Assembly: GCA_030765065.1 (NCBI GenBank)
Contig: CM060990.1
Coordinates: forward strand, 286,963,341-287,027,340
DNA: 64,000 bases
Source of the DNA: Deroplatys truncata
Taxonomy: Eukaryota > Arthropoda > Insecta > Mantodea > Mantidae
Reading direction: 5' to 3'
How positions within the stretch are numbered: the stretch's first letter is position 1; every line of letters begins with the position of its first letter. The notes beneath the pieces were generated by a model that saw only the letters and a program-made list of their open reading frames with translations, was not told the DNA's origin and did not search any database. Positions 34,735 to 44,530 of the stretch are shown piece after piece. Both the position numbers and the translations under genes were made by a program.

Positions 34735-34853
34735 CGCATCGTACAATAACTGTTTAACATATAATAAGTTTGTAAGATTTAGAAAAAAGTATATAAATTG
34801 TTGTAACGTTGGATGAGAAATGTTTATAATCTAATTACTCTCTATATTACCAT
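34735..34853 (+). repeat. Boundary block, copy 3 of 5
   Basis: Right-arm mirror of 27482-27610, from gtacaataactgtttaacat to tctctatattacc. It lies between the polymerase 3' flank and the ~50-bp repeats. Confidence 0.85.
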
Positions 34854-34856
34854 GAG

Positions 34857-35695
34857 TAGCTGTGATACTAGTTGAATTACTTGTTAAAATGATTTAAATA
34901 CCTGTGATACTACCCGAATCATGTGAAATTACCTTTAACTAGCTCTGATACGAATTCCTGTTCTAAATTAGCACGATCACCTGTGATACTATCTGGTTTG
35001 CCCCGAATATCAATGATACTAGATGAATTACCTGTTAAAATGACTCAAATACCATTGATACAGCCTGAATCACCTACATTTACCTTAAATAGCTGTGATA
35101 CAAATCTCTGATCGAAATTATCACGAGTATCTGTGAAACTATGCTGATTACCCAAATACTTACGATATTACCTGAACTATCTGTAAAATACGAAACTACG
35201 TTATAATCGACCCTGGAACCTACCCTCCAGTAATGCTAGCTTAATTACTCTAAACACCTATCACACTTGAATTATGCTAAATACCTACGATACTAGCTGA
35301 GTTACCTGTGAAATACGAAACTATGCTATACCCAACCCCTGGAATCTATCCTCCTGTGATACTAGATAAATTAGCCTAAATACCTACGATACTAACTGAA
35401 TTACCTGTGAAATCATACACTGCTATGATGCAGTCCGCCTCTTGTAATACCAGCTGAATTAGCTTAAATACCCTCCGATACTAGCTGAATTGCCTGTTAT
35501 AAATATGCATCTATGATACGTCCTGCCCCTGGAAACTAGCCTCTTGTGATACTAGCTGAGTGACTCTAAACACCTATGTTACTTGAATTATCCTAAATAC
35601 CTACGATACTCTCTGAATTACCTGTAACATCATACGGAACTATGCTATATCCGCTTCCCAGTATCTGTCCTACCCTGTGATACTAACTGAATTAC
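34857..35695 (+). repeat. Degenerate ~50-bp repeats, right inner arm
   Basis: Mirror of 26640-27480, with recurring gatactagctgaattacctg and taaataccta words. Confidence 0.8.
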
Positions 35696-35724
35696 TTACC
35701 TGCTAGTGTGAGTGGGTTAGCTTT

Positions 35725-36240
35725 TCCCTTTGCTGGTAAACTTTTTTCCCTTTGCTGGTCACATTTTTCCCTTTACTGGTCACATTTTCCCTTTGCTGGT
35801 CACCTTTTTCCCTTTGCTGGTCACGTTTTTCCCTTTGCTGGTCACCTTTTTCCCTTTGCTGGTCACGTTTTTCCCTTTTCTGGTCACGTTTTTCCCCTTG
35901 CTGGTCACGTTTTTCCCTTTGCTGGTCACCTTTTTCCCTTTGCTGGTCACGTTTTTCCCTTTGCTGGTCACGTTTTTCCCTTTGCTGGTCACCTTTTTCC
36001 CTTTGCTGGTCACCTTTTTCCCTTTGCTGGTCACCTCTTTCCCTTTGCTGGTCACGTTTTTCCCTTTGCTGGTCACCTTTTTCCCTTTGCTGGTCACGTT
36101 TTTCCCTTTGCTGGTCACCTTTTTCCCTTTGCTGGTCACCTTTTTCCCTTTGCTGGTCACATTTTTCCCTTTGCTGGTCACCTTTTTCCCTTTGCTGGTC
36201 ACGTTTTTCCCTTTGCTGGTCACCTTTTTGCCTGAGCGAG
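35725..36240 (-). repeat. 21-bp minisatellite, right inner arm
   Basis: Mirror of 26104-26630 with a few private changes (for example gtaaac in place of gtcacc in the first unit). All overlapping long open frames on both strands are repeat artefacts. Confidence 0.93.
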
Positions 36241-36339
36241 TCACCTTTTCCCTGAATGGGTTACGTGATGGACATGTCTAGAACATTGACATGAAACAGT
36301 TTTCCACGAAGTTCACGTCTAAAGTCGCTTTCAAGGTCT

Positions 36340-37640
36340 AGCACTTCCCCTCCTATTCCCTATCTCTCCTGTATATAAGTCCATATTCCTACTGCTTCAC
36401 TATCTGTCTAGCCTAGCAACTCTCCTCGTTTCCCTGTACCTCTCATATAAACCATACTCTACTCCTCGACTTCTGTCTAGCCTAACACCTCTCCGCGTTT
36501 TCCTATACCCTTATATAAACTATACTCTACTCCTCAACATCTGTCTAGCCTAACACCCCTCCTCCTGTTCTATACTTCTCATACATATAAACGCCTACTC
36601 TACTCTCAACCTCTGTCTAGCCTAACACCACTCCCGTATCCCCTACCTTTAATAAAGCGCATTCCTCCTGCCCCCCTTTCTAGCTGAGTATCACTCCTTG
36701 GTTTCCTATCTAACCTAACTTTAACACCTGTCTATCCTAGCATAGGATCTCTCTTCGTTTTCTCGTCTCTCCTTATAAACACATACTCAATTCTCCTAAC
36801 CTAACACCCCTCCTCCTGTTCCCAACCTCTCTCATATAAAGGACATACTCTACTCTTCAACTCTGTCTAGCCTAACAGTCCACCTCGTTTTCCTATACCA
36901 TTCATATAAACCATACTCTACTTCTTGACCTCTGTCTAGCCTAACACCCCTGCTCCTGTTCCCTACCTCTCTCATATACAAGACATGCTCTACCCTTCAC
37001 CTCTGTCTAGCCTAACACCCCTCCTCGTTTTCCTACACCTTTCATATAAACCATACTCTACTTCTTGACCTCTGTCTAGCCTAACACCCCTTCTCCTGTT
37101 CCCTACCTCTCTCATATACAAGACATGCTCTACCCTTCAACTCTGACTAGCCTAACACCCCTCCTCGTTTTCCTATACCTTTCATATAAACCATACTCTA
37201 CTTCTCGAACTCTGTCTAGCCTAACACCCCTGCTCCTGTTCCCTACCTCTCTCATATAAAAGACATGCTCTACCCTTCAACTCTGTCTAGGCTAACACCC
37301 CTCCTCGTTTTCCTATACCTTTCATATAAACCATACTCTACTTCTCGACCTCTGTCTAGCTTAACACCCCTGCTCCTGTTCCCTACCTCTCTCATATAAA
37401 AGACATGCTCTACCCTTCAACTCTGTCTAACCTAACACCCCTCCTCGTTTTCCTATACCTTTCATATAAACCATACTCTACTCCTCGACCTCTGTCTAGC
37501 CTAACACCTCTCTACTATTCCTTCCATATAAACGTATTTCCCTCCTTCAACCCTGTCTAGCATAGTATCGGTCGTCGTATTCCCTATCTCTCCCATATAA
37601 ACCCATTTTCCTCCTTGAACTTCCGCATCTAGCCTCGTTT
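36340..37640 (+). repeat. ~60-bp minisatellite, right inner arm
   Basis: Mirror of 24700-25990. The 120-bp alternating higher-order pattern is clearest at 36890-37500. Confidence 0.9.
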
Positions 37641-37707
37641 TCCCTATCCTTTCCCATATATGCCCCAAAAACTGCGCCAGCTCTCTCTATATTTACCTAC
37701 TAGTAGG

Positions 37708-39116
37708 GTATACGTTTATATGAAAAATATATGGAAAACGGGGACAGATTGCATGATAGACAGAAGCTGGGCCACTTTTGCGTTTATATGGAAACGGATA
37801 GGCAAAACGAGGGTAGATGCGACGGTTCAAGGAGGAAAATGCGTTTATAGGGGAGAGATAGGGAATACCAGGGCTGATGCTAGGCTAGTCAGATGCTGAA
37901 GGAGGGAGGGATACGCTTTATACGAGAGAGATAGGGAATACAAGGAAAGATGCTATACTAAACAGGACTTGAAGGGTAGAATATGGCGTTTTATATGGGT
38001 GAGATAGCAAACCGAAGAGAGGTATCAGGCTAGGATGTTTGAATGATAGAGTAGGCGTTTATATGCGAGAGATAGGGAATACGAGGGTCGATGCTAGGCT
38101 AGACAGGGTTGAAGTAGGGGAATGCGCCTTATATGAGAGAGGTAGAGGAATATGAGGAGACGGGGTTTGAGGTGTGAAGTATGACTTTTATGGGAAAGAT
38201 AGGGAAAACGTGAACAGATAATAGGCTAGACAGATGCTGAAGGAGGGGAATATAGGCTTATAGGGAGAGATAGGGAATACGAGGAGAGGTGCTGGACTAG
38301 ACAGATGCTGAAGGAGGAGAGGATACGCTTTATACGGAAGAGATAGGGAATACGAGGGAGGTACTAGACCATACAGGACTTGAAGGGTAGAATGTGGCGT
38401 TTTATATGAGCGAGATAGGAAACCGAGGAGAGGTATTAGGCTAGGAGGTTTGAATGATAGAGTAGGCGTTTATATGCGAGAGGTAGGGAATACGAGGGTC
38501 CATGCTAGGCTAGACGGCTGAAGTAGGGGAATGCGCCTTATATGAGAGAGGTAGGGGAATATGAGGAGAAGTGCTAGGCTAGACGGGGTTTGAGGTGTGG
38601 AGTATGACTTTTATGGGAAAGATAGGGAAAACGTGAACAGATAATAGGCTAGACAGATGCTGAAGGAGGGGAATATAGGCTTATACGGGAGAGATAGGGA
38701 ATACGAGGAGAGGTGCTAGACTAGACAGATGCTGAAGGAGGAGGGGATACGCTTTATACGGAAGAGATAGGGAATACGAGGGAGGTACTATACCATACAG
38801 GACTTGAAGGGTAGAATATGCCGTTTTTATATGAGAGAGCTAGCAAACCGAGGAGAGGTATTAAACAGGAAGGTTTGAATGACAGAGTATGCGTTTATAT
38901 GGAGAGACGATGAAAACGAAGGTAGGTCCTAGGTTGAGAGAGTATTCAAGGAGGAAAGTACGTTTATATGAGAGCGGTAGGGAATACGAGGTGAGGTGCT
39001 AGTCTAGACATGAGTTGAGGAGTAGAGTATACGTTTATATGGGAGAAATATGGAAAACGGAAGTGGTACAAGGATAGACAGGGGTTAAAAGGGGAGGAGG
39101 AATGTAGGTTTATGCG
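37708..39116 (-). repeat. Outer left terminal repeat, proximal part
   Basis: Continuation of 24026-24634 after the inner insertion: the GA-rich ~60-bp minisatellite, opposite in strand to 36340-37640. It is complementary to about 41800-42770. Two near-identical ~350-bp blocks (about 38180-38480 and 38600-38880) show local duplication of several units. Confidence 0.85.
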
Positions 39117-39245
39117 GTAATATAGAGAGTAATTAGATTATAAAACATTTCTCATCCAACGTTACAACACTTCTATATACTTTTTTTCTAAACCTTACAA
39201 AAATTTTATATGTTAAACAGTAGTGCGCGAGACGGAGAGGGACAA
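39117..39245 (-). repeat. Boundary block, copy 4 of 5
   Basis: gtaatatagagagtaattag to gttaaacagtagtgcgcgag. Marks the end of the outer left terminal repeat. The following gacggagagggacaaactgt matches the complement of the DNA just before copy 1. Confidence 0.85.
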
Positions 39246-39349
39246 ACTGTATCGGTTTACAGCGAAGTATACATCCTAACCTATCCCCCCCACCTTGTAT
39301 GCTCTGGATCTTCTCATTGTCTATTCATTCCTATCATCATCTAACATAA

Positions 39350-39615
39350 TCACGTAACAAGACTTAACCAACAAACGTAACCACGTAACAAGACGTAACA
39401 CAACGTAACATAACAGCATGACAAGACGTTACACTACGTAACATAAGCACGTAACCACGTGTCAAGACGTAACACCACGTAACAAGACGTCACACTAAGT
39501 AACATAAGCACGTGTCCACGTAACATCACGTGACATGTCGTAACCAGAAACGTCACACGACGTAACAACACGTAGCAAGTATGTATCCACCTAACAAAAC
39601 GTAAGAACAACACGT
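39350..39615. repeat. Degenerate acgtaaca-type short repeats
   Basis: Many irregular copies of acgtaaca/acgtaacc and aagacgtaac, including CACGTG and GACGTCAC strings. A shorter complementary remnant occurs at 340-375. There are no coding frames. 39616-39830, to its right, shows nothing recognisable. Confidence 0.8.
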
Positions 39616-40099
39616 AACCAGTCCATTGCTAAGGTAATCTAAATTAATCCATCCTTCATAACCTAGACAATAAGTACGAGGGCCTAGCCTAGATTAACCT
39701 GACCATTTCCAAACGTTCCTCTCATCATCTATTCTACTCAGTCATCGTCCAACCTAATCAGGCTAACCATAGATAATCTCGACATTCTCTTAGTGAAATT
39801 GCAATGTTTTATATAGGTTTTATTATGCGAGAGGTTTAATTGAAACGTTTACGTCAACATACCTTTATTTTAGTTCGTTGTAGGTGTCTCTCCCCTTTTT
39901 ATCTAGGCTTGAGACTAGCACTAGGATTGCTCCTAATGGCAGGCTTACCACCTTCCCTACCGTCTTCTTCTTTCTTCATCAGTCGTCAGCTAGTTGCATA
40001 CACAGCACACGGATAACCTTCATTTTTTAAGATTATAGACTCACGAGAAAATCTTTATCTTAAACTTACATTCTTTAAACGCTGGTTGTAATTGTGTAA

Positions 40100-41695
40100 T
40101 GTCCATACGCATATGTCGTTATTCCATCCTCAGGAATAGCTCTTTTATCATCAAACGGAGTCAATGTGATTTTATTATCTTGCACTGTGGCAAGAGACTG
40201 CTCCTGGAACAGGATCAGATTCATGGGCGTTCTGATGATTTTTCTGGTTTTAAGACAATCAGTATAGCTCTCAAACGTAATGTACTGATTAATAGCATTA
40301 TGTTTTATGCCTTTAACCTTTTTTTATCATTAAGCCATGGATATCTAGTGCATACATCTTGGGTCGTAGTCCGACAAAGCGCTGGATGATTTTACCGTTA
40401 GCTTCATCTTTAAATTTTCCCAACACCTTCTTGTTTAGAGCAGAATAGCATATATGGTTGACAGGGTAATCAGCTGTATCTAGGTGTTCGAGAAAACTTA
40501 GCTTGTCCTGGTACACATGTTCAGTCATCACACGATGAATGAACGAATCAGTATCCATATACATGAGCTTCAGGTTTTCAGATCCATAATATGGCAGCAA
40601 CACATCATAATGATAGTGGTACATTAATGTCTTGGAGATGTCCAACACACTCATACCAATGTATATAGGCTTGTTGAATAAGATCTGACGAGAGGCCATA
40701 TGTACAGCGGCTAGATTAGCAACATATTTTGTTCGATCGATAAACGTAGGCTTGGCAATTAACTTTTCCAGAGTCTTCTCATTTGTCACCAGTCGTATAT
40801 CCATACGGTTACGAAGGTTTTCCATTGTTTTTCCAAACATAGCGTTGTTAAACAGTTTGTAGAGGTCCTTCTCAAAATCATTTGCAGCCTGTTGTCGTAG
40901 TCTGTTGTGAAATTCCACATACGGTTTTAACCACAGCGACTGGCGGAATTGTAGCACACGATGAATTTTTGTTAACCGTTGTCCATGATTAAGTGCTTGC
41001 TTCAAAGCCATGTAATGTACTACATACTTCTTTCGAGGTCAAAGATGAGGTATCAGTTTCTTTGTACTCGAGTCCTTAGGCTTCATACACTCAGGCACTC
41101 AAATCAACCATAAGGGAGGACGTGACACATAGCCCACCTATATTGTTTATTAGTGTCCTCATATGTAATGAATTGGGTTGGTCTCGATGGATCATACTTC
41201 TCCATGTAGGCGTTGTTTGCTTCGGCATAACGGTGGGAGACGACATAAACCTCCTCTTATGCCGGATTCCACCATGAGTAATTGGTCATGATCCTGTAAC
41301 AATTCCAGCTGAATTCCTGTATACAGCAACATGGCGTCCCATGTAAGTCCTGGAGAGGTAAAATAATGAGCAGGGTCGCCTTTATGTGTTTTGGGGGGTT
41401 GATCTCTAAATGTCTCAAAGACATCAGCTAGAAGAGGTACATCAGATATTAAGTAGAGGTCGCTGTACTGACCCAGGTTTCTTACATTAAACAGCTCCCA
41501 TACATTTCTAGCATGATCGTAATCATCATCACTAATTTCTTCTTCATTCAATTTATTGTAGAAGGAGTCCTTAGGAGGCAGGCAGGGTTCGTTCAAAACA
41601 TCCCATGAAGTGACGTAATCATAGGGAAATACACCCTTACGTGTCATCAACTTCATCTTGTCTTCTCCGAAGTGTTTCAGTGTACTGTTTAACAT
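40100..41695 (-). pseudogene. Truncated, deleted polymerase of outer element
   Basis: A diverged relative of the inner polymerase. Open pieces are 41695-41192 (the exonuclease III part, YSDLYLISDVPLLADVFE) and 41011-40313 (motif B NNAMFGKTMEN, motif C KLMYMDTDSFI). About 50 codons are missing between them near 41090-41110, so polymerase motif A is partly retained but its downstream region is lost. The N-terminal half is absent: at 41690 the gene joins the boundary block directly. The last part (40100-40320) is frameshifted. The 3' flank at 39830-40090 matches 27640-27868. Clearly non-functional. Confidence 0.85.
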
Positions 41696-41795
41696 ATAAA
41701 AATTTTGTAAGGTTTAGAAAAAAAGAATATAGAAGTGTTGTAACGCTGGATGAGAAATGTTTTATAATCTAATTACTCTCTATATTACCGCATAA
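41690..41795 (+). repeat. Boundary block, copy 5 of 5
   Basis: ctgtttaacatataaaaatt to tctctatattaccgc, abutting the truncated polymerase with no intervening flank, unlike copies 2 and 3. It marks the start of the outer right terminal repeat. Confidence 0.85.
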
Positions 41796-43385
41796 ACCTA
41801 CATTCCTCCTCCCCTTTCAACCCCTGTCTATCCTTGTACCACTTCCGTTTTCCATATTTCTCCCATATAAACGTATACTCTACTCCTCAACCCATGTCTA
41901 GACTAGCATCTCTCCTCGTATTCCCTACCGCTCTCATACAAACGTATTTTCCTCCTTGAATACTCTCTCAACCTAGTACCTACCTTCGTTTTCATCGTCT
42001 CTCCATATAAACGCATACTCTGTCATTCAAACCTTCCTGTCTAATACCTCTCCTCGGTTTGCTAGCTCTCTCATATAAAAACGGCATATTCTACCCTTCA
42101 AGCCCTATATGGTCTAGTACCTCCCTCGTATTCCCTATCTCTTCCGTATAAAGCGTATCCCCTCCTCCTTCAGCATCTGTCTAGTCTAGCACCTCTCCTC
42201 GTATTCCCTATCTCTCCCGTATAAGCCTATATTCCCCTCCTTCAGCATCTGTCTAGCCTATTATCTGTTCACGTTTTCCCTATCTTTCCCATAAAAGTCA
42301 TACTCCACACCTGAAACCACGTCTAGCCTAGCACTTCTCCTCATATTCCCCTACCTCTCTCATATAAGGCGCATTCCCCTACTTCAGCTCTGTCTAGCCT
42401 AGCATCGACCCTCGTATTCCCTACCTCTCGCATATAAACGCCTATTCTATCATTCAAATCTCCTAGCCTAATACCTCTCCTCGGTTTGCTATCTTGCTCA
42501 TATAAAACGCCATATTCTACCCTTCAAGTCCTGTTTAGTATAGCATCTTTCCTTGTATTCCCTATCTCTCTCGTATAAAGCGTATCCCTCCCTCCTTCAG
42601 CATCTGACTAGCGTAGCATCAGCCCTGGTATTCCCTATCTCTCCCCTATAAACGCATTTTCCTCCTTAAACTGTCGCATCTACCCTCGTTTTCCCTATCC
42701 TTTCCCATATAAACGCAAAAGTGACCTAGCTTCTGTCTCTCATACCATCTGTCCCCGTTTTCCATATATTCCTCATATAAACGTATACCTTACTCCTTAA
42801 CCTCTGTCTACCTCGTATGCCTTATCTCTGTCGTATAAAGCATATCTCTCCCTCCTTCTGTCCCTGCTCTACCTCGGAACTCTTCTCGTTTTCCCTATCT
42901 TCTCTATATAAACGCATCTTTCCTCCTTGAAGATTCTCACAACCTAGCATATACCCTCGTTTTCCTCGTCTCTTCATATAAAAAGCCATACTCTACCCTT
43001 CAAGTCCTGAATAGTCTAGTACCTCTCCTTGTATCCCCTATCTCTCCTGTATATATGTCCGTATTCCCCCTGCTTCAGCATCTTTCTATCCTAGCATCTG
43101 TTCACGTTTTCCCTATCTTTCCCATATAAACGCATATTCCACATCTCAAACTCTGTCTAGTCTAGAACTTCTCCACGTATTCCCCCGCCTCTCTCATATA
43201 AAGCGCATCCTCACTTCTTCAACCTCTATCTAGCCTAGCATCGAGCCTCGTAGTCCCTATCTTCCCCATATAAACGCATTTTTCCTCCTTGAAGGGTCTC
43301 TCAACCTAGCATATACCCTCGTTTTCCCTATCTTTTCCCATATAAACGCAAAATACTGCGCCAGAATCGCTCTATATATTCTACT
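41796..43385 (+). repeat. Outer right terminal repeat (~60-bp minisatellite)
   Basis: CT-rich strand of the minisatellite with catataaac in most units, complementary to 24026-24634 plus 37708-39116. It ends with the terminal sequence ..ctctatatattctact at 43385, after which the array resumes. Confidence 0.88.
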
Positions 43386-43506
43386 GATGTACTTAGGTAT
43401 TTATAAAAAGCTTGAATGTGTTAGCTCAGTGAAAGTGAAAGCGATTTTCACAAGTTTTAAATAACGCCTTTGTGAATAAGTAACGCCTTTGTGAATATAA
43501 CATTAC

Positions 43507-43845
43507 ATGAAAGTGCAGTATCGTTCACTACTTGTTCATGCGTTTTTCTTTTTGAAAGATTCTGTCTATTATAGCATGCTCCATTATAGTAGTGCATCAA
43601 ACTGCGTGTTTTCGCAAAATTCTGATCCAGAAAAAGTTGGAAACGTTTCAAGCATTCTACAAGGTGACAATTCTCTTGCAGTAGAAATGGAGCAAACAAT
43701 ATTTCAGTGTTTTAGACTTACTCCAAATACCTCTGTAGATATTGACAGGACGTTATATAAGATGAAAAATGCATTATCTGACAGGAGACACAACATGACT
43801 CCAGAACGTTTAAAAAAGCATTTGTTTGTCATTTGCAACCATTAA
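43507..43845 (+). pseudogene. hAT transposase C-terminal fragment
   Basis: 112-codon open frame with NSDPEKVGNVSSILQGDN, then CFRLTPNTSVDIDRTLYKMK, NALSDRRHNMTPERLKKHL and a terminal VICNH. With the copy at 21645-21980 it is the longest open version. Confidence 0.7.
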
Positions 43846-44250
43846 GACGGTAAGGCATTGTAATAGCAGACTCAACATGACTGCATAAAATTTATAAAAG
43901 CATTTGGTTGTCATGTTCAACCAATAAGCCGGTAACGCATTGCACATCATAGGTCTTAAAGTAACATTTTGATTTTCATGTCAAGTACAATTAGCATTTT
44001 AATTAAAACTATAAGATTCCTTTAAAAATATAATGTTACACCATGTTAATATGAATATGCCAATTGCTGTTGTAGAGTCAGTTGCATTTAAATTTAAAAT
44101 GTTTATTTATAAGCATTTAAAATACAAAACTATTTTGCATATTTAAATTTTTGGAATAAAATATATCTATATTATGTAAACGTTGGCAATTCACGTTAAC
44201 AAGCATGCATCTAGATACACAACTTAGTCAACTGTTATTGCTTTGAAAAA

Positions 44251-44530
44251 TTGGTTCCATTATACCATGATCCATTAAAGCAGTTTATCAAAGTGCGTGT
44301 TTTAAAAAAACCTGATCCCGACAAACTTAAAAACATTTCAAAACTTTTACAATGTGGCAATTCCATTATAGTAAAAATGAACCCTACAATAGTTCAATGT
44401 TTTAGATTTTCTACTGATGCCTCTGTAGATATTGTGAGGCCATTATCTCAGGTGAAAAATGTATTATCTGATATGAGAATCAACCTGACATCGGAAAATT
44501 GAGAAAGCATTTGATTGTCATGTGCAACGA
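44251..44530 (+). pseudogene. hAT transposase C-terminal fragment
   Basis: Open 44251-44502 (83 codons): KKPDPDKLKNISKLLQCGNS, CFRFSTDASVDIVRPLSQVK, NVLSDMRINLTSEN, then a stop where relatives continue KKHL. The conserved ERxLS is changed to VRPLS. Confidence 0.65.

Larger units (their letters stand above)
24635..37701. mobile_element. Inner Polinton-like element: 13.07-kb giant palindrome
   Basis: Begins agtaggtaaatatagagaga and ends with its exact complement. It is flanked by agtagg at 24629-24634 and agtagg at 37702-37707, a perfect 6-bp target duplication. Arms 24635-30081 and 32256-37701 (about 5447 and 5446 bp) are near-identical inverted copies with constant mirror coordinates (sum about 62337). 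The unique spacer is 30082-32255. The arms include most of a family B DNA polymerase gene; the polymerase N-terminus and promoter are in the spacer only. It resembles a self-complementary derivative of a protein-primed replicon that was then integrated. Only polymerase coding capacity is visible. Confidence 0.88.
32256..37701 (+). repeat. Right arm of the giant inverted repeat
   Basis: Mirror of 24635-30081 in reverse order: polymerase codons, 3' flank, boundary block, ~50-bp repeats, 21-bp minisatellite (about 35725-36240), ~60-bp minisatellite (about 36340-37640) and the terminal ..tttacctact. The terminal and inner breakpoints are sharp. Confidence 0.92.
24026..43385. mobile_element. Outer Polinton-like element, interrupted by inner one
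   Basis: The termini are inverted repeats: left agtagaatatatagaggg + attctggcgca and right complement agtagaatatatagagcg + attctggcgca, one mismatch in 29. Both begin 5'-AG, as Polinton/Maverick ends do. The flanks are gatata (24020-24025) and gatgta (43386-43391), a 6-bp target duplication with one mismatch; 6 bp is the Polinton length. Without the inner element (24635-37707) it is about 6.3 kb: left terminal repeat 24026-24634 plus 37708-39245, a middle with a truncated polymerase, and right terminal repeat 41690-43385. No integrase, ATPase, protease or capsid gene is seen, so it would depend on functions supplied in trans. Confidence 0.85.

Noticed and set aside
24026..43385. Hidden host genes or Polinton core genes between the repeats
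   Set aside because: All long frames trace to the polymerase, its shadows or the minisatellites; nothing resembling an integrase, ATPase, protease or capsid motif was seen.
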